A model generated the notes under the pieces. That model saw only the letters and a list, made by a program, of their open reading frames with translations. It did no database searches and was not told the origin of the DNA. Positions 19,779-27,992 of a stretch of DNA of 64,000 nt are shown one piece after another. The stretch is from Micromonospora chokoriensis (lineage in GTDB: Bacteria > Actinomycetota > Actinomycetes > Mycobacteriales > Micromonosporaceae): positions 3,162,001 to 3,226,000 of the forward strand of contig NZ_LT607409.1 in NCBI RefSeq assembly GCF_900091505.1, in the 5' to 3' direction. The translations under genes were made by a program, and so were the position numbers. The first letter of the stretch is position 1; the number at the start of each line of letters is the position of its first letter.

Positions 19779-22478
19779 GTGCGGGGGTCCGAGGTGCCCA
19801 AGCGGGAGTTGATCGGCCAGCGGCAGGCCGCAGGCAATCGGGACCGGCTGCCGGCCGGCGGGCTGGAGCTGTTCGGGCTGCTCGCCCGGCTGCTGCGGCG
19901 ACCCCGTCGCGGCGACCGCCGGCTGCCACTGCTCTGGCTGGTCCGCTCGGACACGTCGGACCTGATGACACCGCTGCGCCGGTTCCTCGGGCAGGGCCCC
20001 CGGCGGCGGGTGCCGCACGCGGTGCTGGACGCCGACGTGCCGCCGGGTGCCGGGGACGTGTCGGCGCTGCTGCGTGAGCTGCACCGGCAGTTCTCCCTGG
20101 AGGCGTTCGGCGCCGCCCGGCTGCGCTTTCGGCACTACCCGCTCGCCGACTGGCTGATGCACCAGAGCCTCAGCTTCAGCGTCGACGCCGACGACAGCCG
20201 CGCCGCCCTGGTCCGCCGGTTGCGCGACCGCCGGGGCACCCGTGCTCCCGAGGCGCCGCCCAGCGGCGGTGACGCGGTCAGCATCGTCTCCCAGGTGCTG
20301 CTCTGGCTGGTCCGTCGCGCGGTGCCGGGGGTGGTCTTCCGGGCCGCCGTCTCCGGCCGGGTGCCGGTGCTCGGGCGGCACTACAACTGGTTCATGCGCC
20401 AGCAGTACCTCGCGCCCCGGCAGTCGGTCACGTTCCTCGGCTTCGCCGAACGCCTCACCGCCGGGTGGCGGGACGGCGAGCAACCCGACCAGGTCAACAA
20501 GCTGCTGCTGCACGCGTTCCTGGAGGACCTGCGGCAGGCGTACCGGCGTCGGCCGTGGCGCCCGTCGGACTGGCGGCGCACCGCGTACCCGGTGCTGCTG
20601 GTCGACCACGTCGCGCCCGGCAACGTCGGCGGCGAACTGGTCCGTCTGGTCGGCGACGTCCGCACCGAGACGGGCCGCAACGACCCGCTGCTGATCGTCG
20701 TGTCCGGCGGGCGACCGCCACCGGAGCTGCCCGAGCCGCACCCGTTGACCGAGGCCGACGAGGCGTACGACGAGTGGGCCGAGGCGCTGCCGGAGATGCG
20801 GCGGCTGCGCCGACCGGCCGCCTGGCTGGTGGCGTTGCGCCCCGACGACACCGACACCGGCCCGCCGTCGCGGGGCGGCATCCGCCCGTTCTCCGCGCCC
20901 GATCCGCCCTGGTGGTCGAGGCGTTTCCTGCCGGCGGCGCTCTGCCTGGTGCTGGTCGCGGCGCTGGGCGTCTGGGTGGGCAGCCGGTGGGGGCCGGGTT
21001 GCCACCCGTCGGTGACCGGCGGCCGGGTGTCGGTCGAGGTGGTCGCCCCCGGCGAGTGTGTCGGCTACAGCGACAGCGCCGCGCAGGTGTTCAACAACGA
21101 CCCCGGCCAGGACGGGCTGCGGACCATCCAGCGGCGGATCTTCGCGCAGAACCGCGCCGCCGAGGAGGTCTGGGAGCGCAGCGAGCGACGCCGACCCTTC
21201 CTGACCCTGGTCTACCTGGGCACCCTGACCGGCAACCTGACCCGCTCCGACGAGGAGTCGTACGTCTCCGAGCGCGAGGAACTCGAAGGCATGGCCACCG
21301 CCCAGTACGCGTTGCTGAAGGAGTCGGCCAGCGCCGGCGGCGCGGCGCTGCTGCGGATCGTGGTGGCCAACGGTGGCCGGCAGATGATCTATGCGGACCG
21401 GGCCGTGGCGATGCTCGCCGAGTTGGCCGCGGACGACCCCACGGTGGTCGGGGTGGTCGGTCTGGTGGAGAGCCGGACGAGCACCGCCCGCGCGCTGCGC
21501 GAGTTGAACCGGGTCGGGCTTCCGGTGCTGGCGCCCACGCTCTCCGCCGATCGGATGGACGCGAACTCCCGCCTCTACCTGCAGATCTCCGCGCCCAACA
21601 CCGACCAGGTGGAGATGGTCGACGCGTACGCCCAGCAGGTGCTGAAGGTCGACGAGGCGCACGTCTACTACACGACGCTGGAGGGCAGCACGCTCACCGA
21701 GGACCTGTACGTGGGCACGCTCGTCGACGGGCTCCGGCAACGGTTCGGTCCCCGGCTGACGCGCCTCGACAAGTGGAGCACCGGTGATCGGCTGACCGAC
21801 GAGTGCGGCTACCCGGGCCTGCTCTTCTACGCGGGCCGCTGGACGGAGTTCGACGGTTTCCTGCGGGCGTTGCGCGAGTGCGGCGGCAACCCGCCCCGGC
21901 ATCTCGTCACCGACGACTCGGTCAACCGCTACATGGCCAATCCCGGGCTGCGCGCCGCAGCCCCCGGCAACCTGCCCGTCACGTACGTCTCCAAGGCCTC
22001 CCTGGCGACCTGCGCCGCGCTGCGGGCCGCCCAGGACCGACGTGACGACGACGCGCGGGCCACCTTCCTGTCCTGGATCCAGGCCGACGACCTGCTCGAC
22101 CCGCCGCGCTGCCGACCGGGCTCGGACCACCAGGTCGGCGAACGGGTCAGCCTCTCCTACGACGCGGCGATGATGGTCATCCGAGCGGTGGAGAGCCTCG
22201 CCGCCCGGCTGCGCCACGACGACCCGCGCCAACGGTGGGAGCCGACCGCCGTCAACCCGGTGGCCGTGCACGCCGAGGTGCTCCGGCAGAACGCCGGCCA
22301 GGGGTACCCGGGGGTGGCCGGGCTGATCCGGTTCACCCCCGACTCCGGGGTGCCGGTCGACAAGCGGCTGGCCCTGCTGCGCGTGGAGCAGGTGCCGGAC
22401 GTGGTCACCGCGCCGGTCGAGGTGTTCCGCTGCGGGCTTGCCGACACCGCCGAACCGGTGCCGTGCGGGCCCGCGTGA
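19779..22478 (+). CDS. membrane protein with cytoplasmic N-terminal domain and extracellular PBP-like domain
   Basis: The product is 899 residues in three parts. Residues 1-375 form a basic, Arg/Leu-rich cytoplasmic domain starting LPLLWLVRSDTSDLMTPLRR, with no Walker A motif. A single transmembrane helix (about 383-402, FLPAALCLVLVAALGVWVG) follows. Residues 410-899 are outside and resemble type 1 periplasmic binding proteins of the branched-chain amino acid kind (VYLGTLTGNLT, VVGVVGLVESRTSTARALRELN, LPVLAPTLSADRM, LYLQISAPNTDQ). No ABC permease is present, so it looks like a sensor rather than an importer subunit. The GTG start has GGAGGTGA about six bases upstream. The FtsK-like gene starts 98 bases later. 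Confidence 0.72.
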   Translation: MRGSEVPKRELIGQRQAAGNRDRLPAGGLELFGLLARLLRRPRRGDRRLPLLWLVRSDTSDLMTPLRRFLGQGPRRRVPHAVLDADVPPGAGDVSALLRELHRQFSLEAFGAARLRFRHYPLADWLMHQSLSFSVDADDSRAALVRRLRDRRGTRAPEAPPSGGDAVSIVSQVLLWLVRRAVPGVVFRAAVSGRVPVLGRHYNWFMRQQYLAPRQSVTFLGFAERLTAGWRDGEQPDQVNKLLLHAFLEDLRQAYRRRPWRPSDWRRTAYPVLLVDHVAPGNVGGELVRLVGDVRTETGRNDPLLIVVSGGRPPPELPEPHPLTEADEAYDEWAEALPEMRRLRRPAAWLVALRPDDTDTGPPSRGGIRPFSAPDPPWWSRRFLPAALCLVLVAALGVWVGSRWGPGCHPSVTGGRVSVEVVAPGECVGYSDSAAQVFNNDPGQDGLRTIQRRIFAQNRAAEEVWERSERRRPFLTLVYLGTLTGNLTRSDEESYVSEREELEGMATAQYALLKESASAGGAALLRIVVANGGRQMIYADRAVAMLAELAADDPTVVGVVGLVESRTSTARALRELNRVGLPVLAPTLSADRMDANSRLYLQISAPNTDQVEMVDAYAQQVLKVDEAHVYYTTLEGSTLTEDLYVGTLVDGLRQRFGPRLTRLDKWSTGDRLTDECGYPGLLFYAGRWTEFDGFLRALRECGGNPPRHLVTDDSVNRYMANPGLRAAAPGNLPVTYVSKASLATCAALRAAQDRRDDDARATFLSWIQADDLLDPPRCRPGSDHQVGERVSLSYDAAMMVIRAVESLAARLRHDDPRQRWEPTAVNPVAVHAEVLRQNAGQGYPGVAGLIRFTPDSGVPVDKRLALLRVEQVPDVVTAPVEVFRCGLADTAEPVPCGPA

Positions 22479-22576
22479 CAGGCCCGGCGTGACACGTCCT
22501 GGCAGGACTGTCCGGGTGCCACCGACGTCCGTTAGGGTTCCTGGGACCAGGCAGCCGTCGGCGTTGGGGGCAGAGG

Positions 22577-25108
22577 GTGGGCAGGCTCGCGTCGGCGTAC
22601 GGGCAGGCGGTCGACTCCCACCGGGCGGCCCGAGCGCATCTGGACAACGCCCGCAACGCGCTCGGCACGGCAACGGCCGCCGTCGGCTCGGCCGGCGTCG
22701 ACGACCTGGTGACCCGGCTCGCCCGTCTCGGCGGCACCCTCGCCACTCCCGCTCCGGGCGTCACGCCGCTGACCGACGGGCCGGCCGCGGTGCGGATCGG
22801 CGCGGCGTCCACCCCGGACGGTGACTTCCCGGTGCTCGTCCCCCTCGGCGGCGGTCACCACCTGGCCGTCGACACCGACGCCCGGTCCCCGCTGGTCGCC
22901 GGGTTGCTGCGGGCGTTGGTGCTGCGACTGGTCGCCACCGCGCCACCCGGTCAGGTCCGGGTCGCCGGCATCGACACGGCCGCGCTGGGTGCCACCTTCG
23001 GTCCGTTGCGCCCCCTGCTCGACGCCGGGGTGCTCGACCCGCCGGCCACCAGTGAAGCGGAGGTGACCGCGCTGCTCGACGCCGCCGAGCAGCACGCCCG
23101 GGCCGCGCAGCACGGCCGGCCCACCGCCCGGCACCTCCTGGTGGTGGTCGCCACCGCCGCGCCGCCGCCGCGCGAGCTGGCCCGGCTCGCCGCGCTCACC
23201 CACGCCGGCCCGGCCGCCGCCGTCTGCGTCCTGCTGACCGGCCATCCGTCCCGGCTGCCCGGCGAGACCGCACCGCCGCTGGGCGGCACCACGGCGGTCC
23301 GGCTCAACCAGGGGTACGCGCACGTCGGCGACCCACCCGGCGTCCCGTTCAGCGCCGACGGCAGTGGCCTCGCCGCACCCGTGCTGCTCGACGGTGACCC
23401 GCCGCCCGCCTCGGTACGCGCGCTCGCCGAGCACCTCGGGGCCGCCACCCGACGCGCCGACGCGTTGCCGTTCACCGACCTGCTGCCCGAGCGGCGGTGG
23501 GCCGAGTCCGCCGGCAACGGTCTGCGGACGGTGATCGGCCGGGCCGGCACCTCCCCGCTGACGCTCGCCTTCGACGACGCCACCCCGCACTGGCTGGTCG
23601 GTGGGCGCACCGGCGCGGGCAAGACCGTCTTCCTCCTCGACGTCCTCTACGGGCTGGCGGCCCGCTACCCGCCGGCCGAGTTGCAGCTCTACCTGCTCGA
23701 CTTCAAGGAGGGCGTGAGCTTCACCGAGTTCGTGCCCACCGGCCGCGACCCGTCCTGGCTGCCGCACGCCCGAGCCGTCGGCATCGAATCCGACCGCGAG
23801 TACGGTCTCGCCGTCCTGCGCGAGCTGCGCCGCGAGGCGCAACGCCGGGCCGGTGCGCTCAAGCGGCACGGCGTCACCAAGCTCGCCGACCTGCCCCGTG
23901 ACAATCCGCTGCCCCGCATCGTGGCGGTCGTCGACGAGTTCCACGTGCTGTTGGCCGGCAACGACGCGCTGGCCCGCGAATCCGTGGACCTGCTGGAGGA
24001 GTTGGCCCGCAAGGGCCGCTCGTACGGCATTCACCTGGTGCTGGCCAGCCAGAGCATGACCGGCATCGAGGCCCTCTACGGCCGGGCTGAGGCGATCTTC
24101 GGGCAGTTCGCGTTGCGGGTGGCGTTGCCCGGCGGGGGTGGGGTGCTCGACCAGCTCAACGACGCCGCCGCGGCCCTGCCGGTCGGCTCCGCGGTGGTCA
24201 ACACCGCCGCCGGCGCGGTCGGCGCGGACACCGTGCTGCGGTTTCCCGACGCGCACGCCGCCGCCGCTGACCTCGCCGCGTTGCGCCACGCGCTGTGGCA
24301 GGCCCGCCCGCCGGGTTCGCGGGCACCGGCGGTCTTCAAGGGGTACGAGGCTGCGCGGGTCGAGAACGACCCGACCTTCGCCGGGCTGCGTCCCGGTGGC
24401 CGGCGGCCGATGGCCCTGGTCGGTCGTACCGTCGACGTGCACGGCACCACAGCCCTGTTCCTGATGGACGCAACCCCCGGTCGACACCTCGCCGTGGTGG
24501 GCACCGCGCCGACCGGCGCGGACGTGCTGCGCGCGGCGACGGTGAGCCTGGCCCGCCAGCACGCTCCCGGTGACGCCCGGTTCCAGGTTGCCTCCCTGGT
24601 CACCGCCGCCGCCCCGGTCGCCGACGACACCGTGGCGGTCCTGCGGGCGGCCGGTCACCAGGTGTCGCGTCTCGACGCGGCCGGGCTGCGCGACCGGATC
24701 GCCGCGTTGGCCGCCGAACCCGACGGTCGCGAGTACCTTGTGGTGTTCGGCATGGACGCCGCTGCGCCGGTTCTCGGGGCCGCCGACCCGGGCACGTTCC
24801 GCTCCGGCCTGGACGACCTACGCGTACTCCTGCGTCAGGGCCCCGGGCAGGGGGTGCACCTGCTCGGTTGGTGGCGCGGGCTGCGTCGCCTCGCCGACGA
24901 CCTCGGCGGCACCCAGAACCGCGACGACATCGCCTGCCTGGTCGCCCTCAACGTGCCCGGCGCCGAGTTGGCGCTGCACCTCGGGACGCACGACCTGGCC
25001 TACACGCCCCGCGCCGACCGGGCGCTGCTGATCGACCGGCACGACCAGCGCACCCGCCTGATCGTCCCGTTCGCCGGCGACGGGCACGAACCGGACGGGG
25101 AGCGGTGA
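22577..25108 (+). CDS. FtsK/SpoIIIE-like ATPase
   Basis: The product is 843 residues. The central domain is a clear FtsK-HerA ATPase: Walker A GGRTGAGKT (Lys349), LLDFKEGVSF, Walker B IVAVVDEF (Asp453, Glu454), and ELARKGRSYGIHLVLASQSM. On each side is a region shaped like another such domain but without P-loop residues: HHLAVDTDARSPLVAGLLRA before it and RHLAVVGTAPTGADVLRAAT after it, the latter with Asp where Lys-Thr is expected. The layout recalls the multi-ATPase EccC/EssC proteins, but no WXG100 or other ESX gene is nearby. There is no transmembrane helix. It overlaps the next gene by four bases (GTGA). Confidence 0.82.
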   Translation: MGRLASAYGQAVDSHRAARAHLDNARNALGTATAAVGSAGVDDLVTRLARLGGTLATPAPGVTPLTDGPAAVRIGAASTPDGDFPVLVPLGGGHHLAVDTDARSPLVAGLLRALVLRLVATAPPGQVRVAGIDTAALGATFGPLRPLLDAGVLDPPATSEAEVTALLDAAEQHARAAQHGRPTARHLLVVVATAAPPPRELARLAALTHAGPAAAVCVLLTGHPSRLPGETAPPLGGTTAVRLNQGYAHVGDPPGVPFSADGSGLAAPVLLDGDPPPASVRALAEHLGAATRRADALPFTDLLPERRWAESAGNGLRTVIGRAGTSPLTLAFDDATPHWLVGGRTGAGKTVFLLDVLYGLAARYPPAELQLYLLDFKEGVSFTEFVPTGRDPSWLPHARAVGIESDREYGLAVLRELRREAQRRAGALKRHGVTKLADLPRDNPLPRIVAVVDEFHVLLAGNDALARESVDLLEELARKGRSYGIHLVLASQSMTGIEALYGRAEAIFGQFALRVALPGGGGVLDQLNDAAAALPVGSAVVNTAAGAVGADTVLRFPDAHAAAADLAALRHALWQARPPGSRAPAVFKGYEAARVENDPTFAGLRPGGRRPMALVGRTVDVHGTTALFLMDATPGRHLAVVGTAPTGADVLRAATVSLARQHAPGDARFQVASLVTAAAPVADDTVAVLRAAGHQVSRLDAAGLRDRIAALAAEPDGREYLVVFGMDAAAPVLGAADPGTFRSGLDDLRVLLRQGPGQGVHLLGWWRGLRRLADDLGGTQNRDDIACLVALNVPGAELALHLGTHDLAYTPRADRALLIDRHDQRTRLIVPFAGDGHEPDGER

Positions 25109-25950
25109 CAGTGTCCTTCGAGGAGTACGCGGCGCTGGCCCGACAGCTCTCCGAGCAGCGGCGCGCCGGCGAACAGCACGCCGCCACCGAGGCCGCACGC
25201 CGTCGTGACCTGCACGCCGCCGTCGACTACCTCCAGCAGCGGCTGACCGCCCAGGGTCACCGCCTCGACCAGCTCGGCCGCGCCATCGGCATCGACCAAC
25301 CGCCACCCGGCCCACCGTCGAACGCCGGGTCGGCCCCGTCCGCACCCGGCCCAGGGTCGGCCCCGTCCACCGCACCCGGAACCGGGGACGGGGAAGACGC
25401 CGGCGCAGCCGGCGCGCCGGGGCGGCCGGGGGGCGGGGCGTACCCCGAGCTGCCGGCGGGGGAGGCGCGGCTGGCGTTGCCGACCGCGGTGAGCCCGGCG
25501 GGCGCCGGGGTGCCCACACAGCGCGCGGCGGCGGTCGACCCGACGGTCGAATTGGAGCTGGCCCGGCGGATGGCCGACGAGGCCGACCGGCACGGGCAGC
25601 AGGCGGAGGTGCTGGCCCAGCGGCCGGCGCTCCTGCCGACGTGGTCACCGTTGGCGCGGGCGGTCGCCGTCTATGCCGGGTGCGGCGTTGCCGCCGGGGT
25701 GCTGGTGCTGGCCCTGGTGCTCGCCTCCGGGGTCGGTCTGGTCGACGGGTTCACGCTCGGCGCGTGGATCTGCGCGGGGTTGCCGGCGGTGGCGTTCTTC
25801 GGCGGGTACCTGGTGCTGGGTCGGTGGGGGAGACCCGCGATGGTCGCCGGAACCCCGCCGCGATATCTGCCGCTCGGGTTCCTGATCTGTTTCCTGGTGG
25901 TGCCGATGGCCTACTGCGCCTACCTGCTGCTGGTGCGCGGCCTGCGCTGA
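25105..25950 (+). CDS. coiled-coil and membrane protein of the FtsK-like cassette
   Basis: The product is 281 residues of unknown function. Residues 1-60 are helical and charged (YAALARQLSEQRRAGEQHAA, then a second heptad-rich helix) and probably form a coiled coil. A Pro/Gly/Ala-rich linker spans about 65-135, a second acidic helix about 145-180, and the C terminus has three transmembrane helices (about 186-208, 213-235 and 253-277). The GTG at 25105 overlaps the stop of the ATPase gene, so the two are translationally coupled and likely work together at the membrane. I recognise no named domain. Confidence 0.68.
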   Translation: MTVSFEEYAALARQLSEQRRAGEQHAATEAARRRDLHAAVDYLQQRLTAQGHRLDQLGRAIGIDQPPPGPPSNAGSAPSAPGPGSAPSTAPGTGDGEDAGAAGAPGRPGGGAYPELPAGEARLALPTAVSPAGAGVPTQRAAAVDPTVELELARRMADEADRHGQQAEVLAQRPALLPTWSPLARAVAVYAGCGVAAGVLVLALVLASGVGLVDGFTLGAWICAGLPAVAFFGGYLVLGRWGRPAMVAGTPPRYLPLGFLICFLVVPMAYCAYLLLVRGLR

Positions 25951-26040
25951 TCATAATGAGGGCGGGGTCGTCCCTGGGCAGAATGCCGCCCGCGGCCGAC
26001 ATCGCAGGCTCGCTCAGATCGACGGGTGCGGGCGACGGGG

Positions 26041-26069
26041 TTGTCTTGCACGAGCACGGCGGATACGTT
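26041..26069 (+). promoter_or_regulatory. predicted promoter of the MauE-like gene, leaderless
   Basis: TTGTCT (26041-26046) and TACGTT (26064-26069) are separated by 17 bases. Transcription would start around 26076, at the GTG start codon at 26077, and no ribosome-binding site is present, which fits a leaderless message. Confidence 0.5.
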
Positions 26070-26076
26070 GCCGATC

Positions 26077-26616
26077 GTGCGGTATCTGGAAGTGGCGTGT
26101 CGACTCCTGCTGGTCACGGTCTTCGGTGTGGCCGTCTACACCAAGGTCTCCGGCAGACCCGCCTGGCTGAGTTTCGTCGACTCGCTGCGTCAGATGCCAG
26201 TGCCCACCTCCGTCGCACGACCGGCGGCACTTCTGACGGTCAGCGTCGAGGTGCTCATCGCACTGCTGTTGCTGGTTCCGCTGCGCTGGGCCGGCGAGAT
26301 CGGCTTCGCCCTGGCCGCTGGCCTCCTGGTGGCCTTCACGAGCGTCATCGCGCTGGCGGTCGCGAAGGGCACTCGGGCCACCTGTCGGTGTTTCGGAGCG
26401 TCCAGTACCCCACTGGGCTGGCCGCATATCGTGCGTAACGGAACGCTACTGGTCGTGGCCGTGCTCGGGCTGGCCGGTGCCTCGGCACCGGAATCACTCG
26501 GGGCGTCCGGCGCTCTGCTCGCCGGTGTCGGCGGGTTGGTCCTCGGCGTCCTCGTCACGGCGATGGAGGACATCTTTGCGCTGATCAGGCCGATCGGGCG
26601 GCCTCGCCGGCCATGA
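26077..26616 (+). CDS. MauE/DoxX-type redox-associated membrane protein
   Basis: The product is 179 residues with about four transmembrane helices. It resembles MauE, the membrane protein needed together with MauD for folding of the disulfide-rich small subunit of methylamine dehydrogenase. The hallmark is the cysteine pair in TCRCFGAS (Cys103 and Cys105) between helices 3 and 4, with VARPAALLTVSVEVLIALLLL before it. A role like DsbB or VKOR, recycling a thioredoxin-like partner, is likely; that partner is encoded 820 bases downstream (CPSC). I use the GTG at 26077 from the promoter position; an ATG at 26026 would add 17 residues. Its 3' end overlaps the opposing ABC ATPase gene by 32 bases. 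Confidence 0.82.
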   Translation: MRYLEVACRLLLVTVFGVAVYTKVSGRPAWLSFVDSLRQMPVPTSVARPAALLTVSVEVLIALLLLVPLRWAGEIGFALAAGLLVAFTSVIALAVAKGTRATCRCFGASSTPLGWPHIVRNGTLLVVAVLGLAGASAPESLGASGALLAGVGGLVLGVLVTAMEDIFALIRPIGRPRRP

Positions 26617-27304
26617 TCTGGCCATCGCGCATCGAAATGACGTAGTCGCAGGCGTCAGCGACACCCTCGTCGTGCGTGGCGATGATCATCGTCGTGGACC
26701 GCTCGGCGGCGACTCGCAGCAGCAGGTCCATGATCTCGGTTCCGGTGGTGGAGTCCAAGCTGCCCGTCGGCTCGTCGGCGAGGATCAGCGCGGGAGAGCC
26801 AATCAGCGCACGGGCCACCGCCACGCGCTGCTGCTGACCACCGGACAGTTGAGAAGGCGCTGCGGACTCGCGTCCTGCCAGCCCGACGGCGGCCAGCAGT
26901 TCCCTCGCCCGCGCAGCCTTGTCGAACGTCACCCGAACCGGGATGACGGGAGCGAGGACATTGTCCAAGACGGACATCGCCGGAAGCAGGTGGAACCGCT
27001 GAAATACCAGCCCGACCCGACGTCGGTGCTGCGTCAGGTGTCGCCTGGTGGCTCGCCCCAGGTCGACCCCAGCGACGACCAACTCCCCCGAGTCGGGCCG
27101 CTCGATCCCGGCGAGCAGGTGGAGCAGGGTCGACTTACCCGAACCGCTGGCACCGCGCAGTGCGACCACCGCCCCTGGTGAGACGGTGAACGAGAGATCA
27201 TCGACGGCGACGATCCGCGCGGCACCGGCTCCGAAGGATCTGGTCACGTGGCTCGCCCGGACGGACGCCCCGGCGTTCTCCACTCGCTGCACAGCGAGGG
27301 TCAT
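26585..27304 (-). CDS. ABC transporter ATPase (MacB/LolD type)
   Basis: The product is a 239-residue stand-alone nucleotide-binding subunit. It has Walker A GASGSGKST, a Q-loop VFQRFHLLP, signature LSGGQQQR, Walker B LILADEPTGSLD and the H-loop His in IIATHDE. The LFQ-LLP and DEPTGSLD details are those of ATPases that partner FtsX-like permeases. The only such permease nearby is at 30165-32954, on the other strand, so I infer that the pair works together, perhaps in peptide immunity or release. It is transcribed divergently from the thioredoxin-like gene and converges on the MauE-like gene with a 32-base overlap. Confidence 0.88.
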   Translation of the reverse strand: MTLAVQRVENAGASVRASHVTRSFGAGAARIVAVDDLSFTVSPGAVVALRGASGSGKSTLLHLLAGIERPDSGELVVAGVDLGRATRRHLTQHRRRVGLVFQRFHLLPAMSVLDNVLAPVIPVRVTFDKAARARELLAAVGLAGRESAAPSQLSGGQQQRVAVARALIGSPALILADEPTGSLDSTTGTEIMDLLLRVAAERSTTMIIATHDEGVADACDYVISMRDGQIMAGEAARSA

Positions 27305-27396
27305 GAGTGGACACCTGCTCTCCGGCTGGGCGTTGGAGTCTGCCCGGATCCTAGCCGGAGGGTCACGACGGGGCAGCCCGCACGGGGCACCCGCGC

Positions 27397-27402
27397 TAAC
27401 CT
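27397..27402 (+). promoter_or_regulatory. predicted -10 box of the thioredoxin/exporter unit
   Basis: TAACCT at 27397-27402 would place transcription start near 27409, giving a leader of about 32 bases with a GGGGG ribosome site before the ATG at 27441. No convincing -35 box is visible. Confidence 0.35.
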
Positions 27403-27440
27403 GAGCCGTTCATCGGGTTTCCACACACGGGGGCTTCACC

Positions 27441-27992
27441 ATGTCAGTCACGTGGGCCGCAATAGCCATCGTCGGCATCATCTGTCTGCTCAATCTCCTG
27501 CTCACAGTGGCTGTGATCCGACGCTTGCGGGAGCACACCGAGCTGATCAACCGAACTGGCCAGCAGTTCCCCGAGCAGCAAGACCTCACCCGGCAGCCGG
27601 GCGCCCAGGTCGACGAATTCCGGGTGACCACCGTGGACGATCGGGCGCTGACCCGCGACGACCTGCGCGACGGCATGCTCGTGGCCTTCTTCTCGCCACG
27701 GTGTCCCTCCTGCGAGGAGCAGAAGCCGGCCTTTCTCGACTACGCCGGCGCCATGCCCGGCGGGCGGGAGAATGTGGTCGCAGTCGTGCTGGGTTCGCCC
27801 GAGGAGGTCGCCGGCCTCGTCGCGCAGCTCGAGCAGGTGGCGCAGATCGTCCTCGAGGCGAACGTCGACGGAGCTATGTCCTCGGCGTTCGACCTCCGCG
27901 GCTACCCCGCCTTCTGCCTCATGGGCCAGGACGCTGTCCTGGCCGCCACCGGCTACCGGGTCGACATGCTCCCCGAGGCCGCCACCCGGTGA
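27441..27992 (+). CDS. membrane-anchored thioredoxin-like protein (MauD/TlpA type)
   Basis: The product is 183 residues: an uncleaved N-terminal membrane helix (about 5-26), a short linker, then a thioredoxin fold outside the membrane. The active site is CPSC (Cys88-Cys91) in AFFSPRCPSCEEQKPAFL and the cis-proline is in RGYPAFCL. An anchor plus a CPxC motif is the layout of MauD, the thiol-disulfide partner of MauE. Here it probably forms or reshuffles disulfides in the ten-cysteine peptide encoded downstream. The stop overlaps the GTG of the exporter gene (GTGA), so the two are coupled. Confidence 0.85.
   Translation: MSVTWAAIAIVGIICLLNLLLTVAVIRRLREHTELINRTGQQFPEQQDLTRQPGAQVDEFRVTTVDDRALTRDDLRDGMLVAFFSPRCPSCEEQKPAFLDYAGAMPGGRENVVAVVLGSPEEVAGLVAQLEQVAQIVLEANVDGAMSSAFDLRGYPAFCLMGQDAVLAATGYRVDMLPEAATR

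Noticed and set aside
19752..22673. A 973-codon minus-strand frame
   Set aside because: It is antisense to the PBP-like membrane protein, which has a good ribosome site, a membrane helix and family motifs.
22577..25950. A type VII secretion (ESX) locus
   Set aside because: The ATPase layout is similar to EccC, but there is no WXG100 protein, EccB, EccD, EccE or mycosin gene in the neighbourhood.
26077..27992. A methylamine utilisation operon, because of MauE and MauD-like proteins
   Set aside because: No genes for the dehydrogenase subunits, amicyanin or MauG are present; the context is peptide export.
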